DNA of 64,000 bases from Xanthostigma xanthostigma (taxonomy: Eukaryota > Arthropoda > Insecta > Raphidioptera > Raphidiidae): positions 6,580,501 through 6,644,500 of the forward strand of contig OY754470.1 in NCBI GenBank assembly GCA_963575645.1, given 5' to 3'. Below the pieces are notes generated by a model that made no database searches, was not told the DNA's origin, and saw only the letters and a list, made by a program, of their open reading frames with translations. Below are positions 56,377 through 64,000 of this stretch, in pieces. Every line of letters begins with the position of its first letter. Positions within the stretch are counted from its first letter, which is position 1. Both the position numbers and the translations under genes were made by a program.

Positions 56377-57160
56377 ACATATATATGAATTTTAAAAAGT
56401 TGTACCGCCTTACAATTTTTTTTGAACACCCGGTACGACGACATGTCTGTAAAACGAAATACAGCCGCTATAATGCGTACTGCCAACGTACCCACGAAAA
56501 AAAAAGACAATATTTTCTCACTGCTTTGTACAATTGCTCTAATTTATCGGCGTGATTTGGCGTAAATATGGAGAACTGTGATTTTAACCTAGTAATAATA
56601 CTGCAGCGGTTCCAAAACTTCAAACGTTAAAACAACCAACTATTTTAAAACGAACTTCAAAAATTAAATTCACAGAATTTTGAAGTATCTTAATATATGA
56701 GAAAAAAACAAGAAACGTTATGTGTCCTGATTAATCTAGTAGCGTAATTTAGTTTATTCAACTCATGCGCGTTATTCATGTTTTATGATGCCTAAAAACC
56801 GAACCCTAAATAGCCATTTACCGACTGGTGACAATTACTTGTCATAACTCAATGAAGATTCCTACTAGCTCGGCCATTGTGGAGTAATGAAAATAAACGT
56901 AACTATTTTCTGAGTCGTAACGAAATAGTAGGTAACAACAACTCCGTTTTTACCCATTGAGACTAAAATTGAGAGGCCGAATGTTTTCGACATGGAGTTT
57001 ATTCATAACCGGCTAACCTCAAACCAAAACATTGAATCGTGCTGTTTGGTGCTGTTAGTATTGACAGTTTTTTTTATAAAGAAATAAATAGATATTTACA
57101 ACATCTCATTAATAACAATAAATAAAACATGAATAACGCGCAATTGTTGAATAAAATTAT
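56377..57160. other. Presumed intron, nothing recognised
   Basis: No coding potential or repeats recognised. Confidence 0.4.
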
Positions 57161-57161
57161 G

Positions 57162-57221
57162 GGCGTAACTTGTAGGCTAAGTCATGACCTGTCATGAATG
57201 ACTTAGACTACTAGTTACGCC
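57162..57221. repeat. Hairpin, about 24-bp arms
   Basis: GGCGTAACTTGTAGGCTAAG / CTTAGACTACTAGTTACGCC with small differences; loop TGACCTGTCATGA. Confidence 0.78.
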
Positions 57222-57700
57222 AATAACTATTGAAGTAAAAATGTGCATCGAAACGACTCGGTTAGATCCCAAACAACCAGTTCTGTGGCGAACCAATCCA
57301 GCCATCGTGTATTTTGTGTGCCATTTCTGGCTAAATTGTTCAGTGAGAGACGTGCTTAAGATTTCAATTCACAATGTTTACGGTGCGAGAAATTTGGTTT
57401 TGTATTGTTGCGTAACTAAAGGCACTATATTATATTTAGCTATTTGTTTACCCACATTGTTAGAGCACTATATGCTGGTTATACTAATTAATTATCTTGA
57501 ATGGATTCATTAATTAGCAGTAAATATAATTCTAATCGAAAAATTTAATCAACAATACATAATAATTAATCAAAATTTGACTTTACTAATTATATTATAC
57601 TAAACTGAGTCATGTAAATATTAAAGAAAACAAGATAATATTGATCTTTTTCTGGGTTTTTAATTAAACAATTAATATTATTAAATTAACTACATATATG

Positions 57701-57860
57701 CAGTGTAAACTCCATTTAACGTCACTCGATATAACGACAAACTCCTTAAAACGTCGAAATTACTTAACTCTATTTGGTTTACCTTATGTTGCTCATGTAA
57801 TGATACACTTTAAATAACGACACATCCGCTCTACATAACGACAATAATACGTCATCACTA
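57701..57860 (+). mobile_element. Pogo-like terminal fragment
   Basis: CAGTGTAAACTCCATTTAAC, then ACTCGATATAACGACAAACT, TTTAAATAACGACACATCC and CTCTACATAACGACAA. Repeated 'ATAACGACA' words near a CAGT end are typical of pogo-like elements. The other end was not found. Confidence 0.5.
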
Positions 57861-58334
57861 AGCAATAAACAGTACTTGTTTGTTATTTTGTTGCTTTGTT
57901 GTCGACATCATGCGTACCGAAGATTCTAAGAAATTCGTTGTTTTGTTTGTTGGGATTATCTTTCATATGTTTAGCTCAGCTGCTTACCGATAAGTTATCA
58001 CATTCTTAGTTGCCCAAAAACTTGCAAACTGTGAACATCTTTATGTATTGACGAAAAAAATTGATTATTTATCGCTACTACAACCATATACAAAAGCATG
58101 ACAACGACGCACGCATCTTTGTGTCCAATAACTGCAAACAATTTCTGTGAATACCTACTTGATAATGACATAACATATTTACATAGTGACATAACATAAC
58201 GTTAGGACCGACCTCAAAATTTGATAGAATTTAAGAAAACTTTGAAAGTCCATTTCTCTTTCATTTTTGAGTTTTGATAAAAATGTTACGTGAAATATTT
58301 GTTCGTCTTTATTTGATTTCTATATACACAGCTT
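57861..58334. other. Presumed intron, nothing recognised
   Basis: A 64-codon minus-strand frame at 57998-58192 shows no known domain. Confidence 0.4.
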
Positions 58335-58985
58335 TTACCATTCCAACCCAAAAGTGGGGAATGGTACTAGTTTAGATCAAAAATCACTTTTCAAAAAATT
58401 TTCCGTTTTTAGATCCCCCGAATCCAAAAAACATATTTTTGAAAAAACTCTGTGCGTCTGTTAGTCTGTTTGTGAACACGATACAGGTCAAACGGATGAA
58501 CGGATTGAAACCAAATTTTGGGAGAATGTTTGGTATGCAAATATGAAGAGCCCTATTGTTTTTTGGGAAAATCGGCCATTGCGCAGAAGAGATATATACT
58601 AAAAAGGTGTTTTTTTTTATATAATAATGGTATACTTTTCATAACGGATTATTATTCTATTTATTTTTTCAAGAAAGTTTCGATAAAAATTTTTTTTCTA
58701 TACTTTATAGTTTCAGAAATATTTTGAAAATAAAAAAAAATCAGTCGTCCTTTTGCTTTATGGATCTGTCAGAAATAAACAGTTCGGCATGCTTTGATCA
58801 ATGTTTACATGACGTGGAACATATTATGTAGGCAACTATGGCAACGAATAGCAAATATATTGAATACTAGCAATTACCCGCGTCACCTCACACGATATCA
58901 AAAATTTTATTTTCTTTATTATAATCAAATGTCAACATTTTTGAAGTTGGAATGGTCCCGTCGCCCAATTGGCTGGAATTTTTTA
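58335..58985 (+). repeat. Composite repeat X + Y + Helitron family 4 end, copy 3
   Basis: Opens with a hairpin TACCATTCC...GGAATGGTA (58337-58367), then block X (CCCCCGAATCCAAAAAACAT, GTCAAACGGATGAACGGATT), block Y (CTGTCAGAAATAAACAG, ATGGCAACGAATAGCAAATA), then CTAG at 58867-58870 and ATTACCCGCGTCACCTCAC. It is the fullest plus-strand copy. Confidence 0.82.
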
Positions 58986-59059
58986 TTAAGCATCGTTTTA
59001 ATTTTGATCGCACCGTATTTATTAAACAAACTGTGTCACGCGGGTCCCTACACCAGTTG

Positions 59060-59230
59060 ATATATAAGGCAAGGTCCTCCCCGTTCGGTTACACACCGCA
59101 GGGAACTGCAATGTGACACGAGTAACCGGCTAATTAGTTACCTACGTAACTAACAACGTTCTCGTTATCTGAGAGCCAGGTTTCGTCTTCCGCACCCCGA
59201 GCCAACCCCACGCGTGCCCCGTCAACGCAT
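59060..59230 (+). promoter_or_regulatory. Possible promoter / G+C-rich island
   Basis: TATATAAGGCAAGG at 59061-59074 is followed by a G+C-rich unique-looking stretch with CCCCGTTCGGTTACAC about 25-30 bp downstream, where initiation would be expected. No open frame or known product follows, so this is only suggestive. Confidence 0.2.
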
Positions 59231-59589
59231 AGCAGTTTTATATCATTAATGAAGACGCGTTACACGTTAACTGTATTTAACAATGTTAAAATTGACTTTA
59301 ACATTTTTTCGTAAGAAGAAGAAAACAAAGTTTAAACTTAAAACGACGAATTCAGGCAGACCTAAAACAGTATTTTCGGGGCTAATTTTCATCTAGTTTT
59401 TACAAAATATTACACTAGGGCGAACCTTTGTGTGCGTTAAATTTTCTTAATTGTATTTTTTTTAGTACTAGCTCGTGGGCCACTAAGTCAGTGGCGTTAC
59501 TTGTAAAGGGAGAGAGGGGATGGTTAAATACTATTTTTTTTAAGTTCAAACATTTTTTTGGACTACACACGACGTTTTACGACCATGTG

Positions 59590-60300
59590 GAATTCAGCGT
59601 GTTTTTTTCTATAAGCATGATGATTGTACCAAAGTTCCGAAAGGTTTCGGTTTCGTCAAAAATCGCATTTTTTAAGGGGTACCTATGCCTTTAAAAAATT
59701 GCAAAAATCGAATTCTTTAATATGCTTTTGAAATTGAGAATGCTTACAGAAAGGAACCAAAAGACATACAGACGTTTGTTTGTGTTCATTGGATTCAGCG
59801 TGTTTTTTTCTGTAAGCAAAGTAATTTTGACAAAGTTCCGAAAGATTTCGGTTTTCGTCAAAAATCGCATATTTTTAAAGGGGTATGCCTTGAAAAAATG
59901 GCAAAAACAGAATTCTTTAATATGCTTTTGAAATTGAGAATGCTTACAGAAAAAAGTACGCTGAATTCAATGAGCGTAAGCAAACGTCTGTATTTCTTTT
60001 AGTTTGGAAACTACAACCATTCGAAGGTTTTTTATGATTTTCTGAAAAGTATAAACGCTAATAACTTCTGAAGCAAAAGACTACAGACGTTTGTTTGTGC
60101 TCATTGGATTCACCGTGTTTTTTTTTCTATAAGCAAGGTAATTTTGACAAAGTTCCGAAAGATTTCGGTTTTCGTCAAAAATCGCATATTTTTAAAGGGG
60201 TATGCCTTGAAAAAATGGCAAAAACAGAATTCTTTAATATGCTTTTGAAATTGAGAATGCTTACAGAAAAAAGTACGCTGTTATTCAATGAGCGTAAAAT
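59590..60300 (+). repeat. Imperfect tandem repeat, about 190-bp unit x3
   Basis: Three copies of a unit with AAAGTTCCGAAAGATTTCGG, GTCAAAAATCGCAT and TGCTTTTGAAATTGAGAATG, starting near 59598, 59795 and 60113. The third is separated from the second by about 130 bp. Frames through it are repeat-driven. Confidence 0.85.
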
Positions 60301-60614
60301 GTAAAAATGTCGGACCCTATAAAGCAGTTCAGAGAGTTACCGAATCAGAAGGATCCTCAATATGATGAGTATGAGGTGACAGCATACCCGCATCTGTACA
60401 TCGCAGAATGAGAGAAGGCCATTGATCTTAATTGAACTTGGTCGTTGTCGCCACAAACATGCACCGCAGCGAGGGAAGGAGAGAAAGAGAGTGAGAGCCG
60501 AGAGTGAAAGAACCACACCACCAATATCGCCACTATATCATCAATAGAGTTGGGATGGATCGTGTTTTAGGGATTTGTATACGAGAATTGCCAAAGAATT
60601 AATTCATGACAATT
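60301..60614. other. Presumed intron with purine-rich patch
   Basis: GCGAGGGAAGGAGAGAAAGA at 60470-60490 and following is purine-rich. Nothing else recognised. Confidence 0.35.
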
Positions 60615-60617
60615 AAA

Positions 60618-61246
60618 AAATTCCAGCCAATTGGGCGACGGGACCATTTCAACTTTAAAATGTTGATATTTGATAAAAATTTCTGATATCGCGTTCGGTG
60701 ACGCGGGTCATAGCTAGTATTCAATAATTATGATATTTGCTATTCGTTGCCAAGGTTACCTACATGATATGTTCCACGTCATGTAAAAATTAATCAAAGC
60801 ATGCTTAACTAGTTTATTTCTGACAGATCTACAAAACAAAAGAACAGCTGATTTTTTTTATTTTCAAAATATTTCCGAAACTATAAAGTTAAGAAAAAAA
60901 TTTTTTTAACAAGTTTATTGAAAAAATAAATGAAATAATAGGCCGTTATGAAAAGTATACCATTATTATTTTAAAAACACGCGTATATATCTCTTCTACG
61001 CAGGCGCAGATTATCCCCAAAAACAGTAGGGCCCTTCATATTTGCATACCAAATATCCTCCCAAAATTTGGTTTCAATCCGCTCATTCGTTTGATCTGTA
61101 TCATGCTCACAGATTAACAGACGCAAAGGGTTTTTTTCCAAAAATATGTTTTGTTTGGATTCGGGGACGTCAAAACGAAAAGATATTGTAAAATTTTGAA
61201 AAGTGATTTTTGACTTAATCTAGTACCATTCCCCACTTGTGGATTT
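60618..61246 (-). repeat. Composite repeat X + Y + Helitron family 4 end, copy 4 (inverted)
   Basis: Mirror of 58335-58985: GCCAATTGGGCGACGGGACC, ATATCGCGTTCGGTGACGCG, CTAG at 60714-60717, ATATTTGCTATTCGTTGCCA, then block X (CCTCCCAAAATTTGGTTTCA) and the TACCATTCC hairpin end. Forms an inverted pair with copy 3. Confidence 0.82.
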
Positions 61247-61315
61247 GTATGGTAAAACAGTAAAAAATATACCTTTCAACGCCTGACCTAACGCAAGCGA
61301 ATCCGCGGGTAAAGG

Positions 61316-61898
61316 CTATTAATAATAATAATGCGATTAAGGTCCGTTTCTCGACTTTGTCACAACAGACGCCATTCGCAACATTACTATTTTCCAACTA
61401 TCACACTTCCTGTTATTTTCTACATTTTTAAACTTCCACTTAATTAAAAACAATAGGCGAATGAAGGAATTTTAGGGAGATTAGGATAAGGTAGGCATAT
61501 TTTGAGCATAGGAGTTTGACAGGCAATAATAATAATAATAATAATAATAATATATTTGTTGTTCGTATTGCAAACAGCAAAACATGTCATAACACATAAG
61601 TACATTAGCTTTAAAAATTTTAAAATTCTTCTGTACTGTAGAAACAATTATTGATTAAATAGTTACGCATTTTCTTTTTAAAGATCAGCCATGGCCTTGA
61701 ATACGGAACCATCTCGATATTAATCTGGCACTATTGAGAGAAACCATGAAAAACCTCAACAAGATGGCCGGTACAGGAATTACCGTTTCTCGGCGAGAGG
61801 CAGCAGGAAAAAGTGCCAGCCACATCTGCCCCCGCCGGAATGCGAAACCCGGCACTTCCCGAATGCGAGTGCTCTCACCACTACGCCACCGGGTAAAA
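61316..61898 (-). mobile_element. tRNA-derived SINE, full-length but interrupted
   Basis: The minus-strand head TACCCGGTGGCGTAGTGGTG fits the A-box pattern, and GGGTTTCGCATTCC resembles a B box about 40 bp later. The body continues GAAACGGTAATTCCTGTACC to GATGGTTCCGTATTCAAGGC, breaks at 61682, and resumes at 61524 with CCTGTCAAACTCCTATGCTC. It ends CGAGAAACGGACCTTAATCG plus (ATT)n. The order is confirmed by the uninterrupted body at 20425-20770. Confidence 0.8.
61525..61682 (-). mobile_element. 5'-truncated non-LTR retrotransposon tail inserted in the SINE
   Basis: The minus strand reads FKKKMRNYLINNCFYSTEEF then a stop at 61620-61622: the C-terminal tail typical of insect non-LTR ORF2 proteins. 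A short 3' untranslated region and an (ATT)n tail (61525-61551) follow. Both junctions with the SINE are defined by comparison with 20425-20770. Confidence 0.78.
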
Positions 61899-62310
61899 GC
61901 TATTATTATCAATTAATTTCACCCATCCTCAACGTCTCTTTTGTGCACTCGGCGTACTCAGCCTTCCTCTTTTCCTCTCACAGAGCATTGCAATGCAAGT
62001 TTGGCAACTTATACAATACGCGACACACACACAAACACACGTATTATGCACACGTCGTAAATGAATAAATTAAAACTATACACACACGTTTCCTTCTTTT
62101 GTTCGCATAATCTCAAAAATATACAGTGTGTTCCTGCGAGATGACGTGATGAACAATGCATCATAACCATATTTAATACTCAATTTGGCCATCGAGTTCT
62201 GATAATTTAAAATTAGGGAGTAATTCCCTATAGTTTTACGTTCATTATTTTTAGTCAATCAAGTAATCGATAACGGTCAAAAGCCGGACGTAATGCAGAC
62301 ACGCCGGACG
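61899..62310. other. Presumed intron, nothing recognised
   Basis: A short CA-rich run is at 62022-62042. No coding potential recognised. Confidence 0.35.
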
Positions 62311-62329
62311 CCGTCTAAGCTTTTAAAAG

Positions 62330-62693
62330 CCGAACACTAATTGCAAACAACCTATGTAGCTTAAGTAGAACTGATCATATTTTACCAGTTAACAATCAAA
62401 TATTACACAATAGTTGACATAATGTTGTTTACAAAATTAGTTGTGAAAATTGTGATATGAATTATATTGGGCAAACTAAAAGAGCTCCTAATATAAGAAT
62501 AAAAGAGCACCAAAACAACCATAAATTACTCCCTGATGAGCATAATGTCGTAACTAAACACAAATTCGACTACGACCACAAAATTAATTGGGATAATATA
62601 AAAATTTTAGAAAATGAAACAAAAAGAGGTATTTCGGAAATGTTATATATAAAATCTAATAAAAATTCTCTTAAATGCATACGGAAAATTTAA
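62330..62693 (+). pseudogene. Penelope-like element, C-terminal GIY-YIG endonuclease, degraded
   Basis: The frame reads SCENCDMNYIGQTKR, RIKEHQNNH, then KILENETKRGISEMLYIKS and stops at 62693. YIGQT, the R-x-x-EH and the final E-x-x-x-I are the GIY-YIG landmarks of Penelope-like retroelements. The CxxC before YIG is the usual zinc-finger-like part of this domain. Upstream the same frame continues back (LSRTDHILPVNNQILHNS) but has a stop at 62415-62417, so the copy is dead. The reverse transcriptase part is absent. Confidence 0.8.
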
Positions 62694-63035
62694 AAAATAT
62701 TTAAGATATTATTTTGAAATAATATTTTGTTTTTAATGAATTTTTTCTTTCTTTTTATAGATATCCATGACTACTTATAAAAGGATTGTTTGTTATCAAC
62801 TTTTCATTAATATTTCGATAATTCAAACTCCATTCTATTATAGAAAATAAGTAGATATACTAATTAATTTTTATATTTTCAGAAGAAGATCCAAATCCGG
62901 ATCGAAACGTCATCTACTGAAATATTGATTTATAATTTTATTATTTTTGTCAATATATAGTCTGAAAAAAAAGTGGTCGATAATTTTATTTATTTGAAGA
63001 GTTCTATTCAGACGTTAATCGAAGATTTGAATTGC
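62694..63035 (+). mobile_element. Penelope-like 3' region
   Basis: Downstream of the GIY-YIG frame come AATCCGGATCGAAACGTCAT (62896-62915), AGTGGTCGATAATTTTATTT and AGACGTTAATCGAAGATTTG. The last two words are the tail also found at 3611-3760, 29270-29400 and 36041-36072, identifying those as parts of the same family. Confidence 0.68.
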
Positions 63036-63094
63036 ACAATAGTTGTTAGTAGACGTTTTGTTTCAAAAATATGTATTGAAGGAGATTTATTTGG

Positions 63095-63190
63095 TTGAGG
63101 AACAATTGAAAAATAAGCTTTATTAGAGTATCGCTTGTGGCCAACGTTTCGAAAAATATATTTTCATCTTCAGGGCCTCAATGCAAGTTG
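63095..63190 (-). mobile_element. Second Penelope-like end fragment, inverted
   Basis: The minus strand reads CTGAAGATGAAAATATATTT then TTCGAAACGTTGGCCACAAG, the CGAAACGTTGGC-type motif that follows many Penelope-like GIY-YIG ends. Confidence 0.5.
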
Positions 63191-64000
63191 AGATGGTAAA
63201 TTGTGCAAATTATTGTAATATACATTATCATTTAAATTATAAATTTCAACAGTTATTAAATTAAAAAATATCATAAAACAGTTTTTTACATAAAAATTAT
63301 TCTGTACCTAAAAAAAATGTTTTATGGTATTTTTAAATTTAAAAAATGTTGAAATTCATAATAGGTCGCATGATTTTTTTTATATTTTTAATAGATTATT
63401 TAGTCAACCATAATACGGAAAAAAATTGATAATCATTTAAAAATGTAATATTATCATAAGAAAAAAAATATTAAATTCCACATTCAAAAATAGACAGTTT
63501 AAACAATCGGCCATGTTCGCGGGCTTATGTGACGTCATGATATACGATGCATGCCAACCTTGATGTCAAATTGTCAATGTTCTAAATGAAGTTTATTTGT
63601 TGTTTTCTCTAAATACTGACATAATCTTACTGTGAGACGACACAGTCGTCATGAAAACTGTTGTTGATATATACTCTGACGTCACGATGCGTTTTGAAAA
63701 TACGAAAATAGCGCTTTTTTTCTACATTTATTTTTTATTATTTGTATTTTTTTCAGTGATTAGATTAATAAAATAACCATTACGTTATGATCAAGAACTA
63801 AAATATATTTCGAAATAAAAATTTTAACCAATTTGGAGTTTTATGCATATGACCTAATCCAACGCACACAAACGTAACGTCGTCCCATAAAAGTGTCGCG
63901 CCAATTGCAAAGTTTTCTCCCATCAAAAAGCATCATTGTTTCACTACAAAAAAAAAAAAAAATCCAGACGTGATTCACATTAAACTAACGTACACAATTT
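63191..64000. other. Presumed intron, nothing recognised
   Basis: A+T-rich with homopolymer runs. TGTGACGTCATG near 63528 and TGACGTCACG near 63678 are CRE-like palindromes of unknown meaning. Confidence 0.35.

Overview
This is a eukaryotic, A+T-rich, intron- and repeat-dominated window, almost certainly from an insect genome. Evidence: the only convincing host coding sequence is one exon of a glypican (Dally-like type) with canonical GT/AG splice boundaries. Nearly everything else is transposable-element (TE) debris of kinds common in arthropods: non-autonomous Helitrons with TC...CTAG ends, Tc1/mariner and pogo-like elements, hAT, PIF/Harbinger-like and other terminal-inverted-repeat (TIR) elements, a Penelope-like element with a GIY-YIG domain, non-LTR retrotransposon 3' ends and a tRNA-derived SINE. 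The insect order cannot be fixed from the sequence alone. There is no sign of a prokaryote, plasmid, CRISPR array or operon.

Layout. 1-14 kb: TIR elements, two Helitron families, paired TA-flanked MITEs, a Helitron with an internal duplication (11.1-11.7 kb) and a mariner remnant (12.6-13.2 kb). 14-21.4 kb: a hairpin-ended repeat, three more copies of one Helitron family, a LINE tail, a TIR element (19.4-19.8 kb) and a SINE copy. 21.8-22.6 kb: a hAT element with a perfect 8-bp target duplication. 22.7-26.2 kb: MITEs, long perfect hairpins and a three-level nested insertion. 27.5-33 kb: Helitrons, one holding a decayed tRNA-Lys-like segment, and a higher-order tandem repeat. 36-41.7 kb: foldback elements sharing TGTTAC ends, and two large tandem arrays. 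42.1-44.9 kb: a 2.79-kb element with 410-bp TIRs flanked by TTAA. 45-47.9 kb: a TE cluster running up to the glypican exon.

The glypican exon (47931-48715, minus strand) is the one host gene part. Its 5' splice site lies only 9 bp from a TIR element whose other, shorter copy is at 19351-19800. By inference the DNA on both sides of the exon is intron, but how far the gene extends cannot be told here. 48.7-64 kb: more foldbacks, two adjacent TTA-flanked MITEs, a tandem array carrying sequence identical to the tRNA-Lys 3' end (a retroviral-type primer-binding site on the minus strand), a pogo-like MITE inside a larger foldback, a composite repeat present in inverted orientation, a SINE interrupted by a LINE tail, and a Penelope GIY-YIG pseudogene.

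The best candidates for something undescribed are the TGTTAC foldback family, whose three members share termini but carry different internal palindromic motifs, and the 410-bp-TIR TTAA element. All element names are descriptive; no database comparison was possible.
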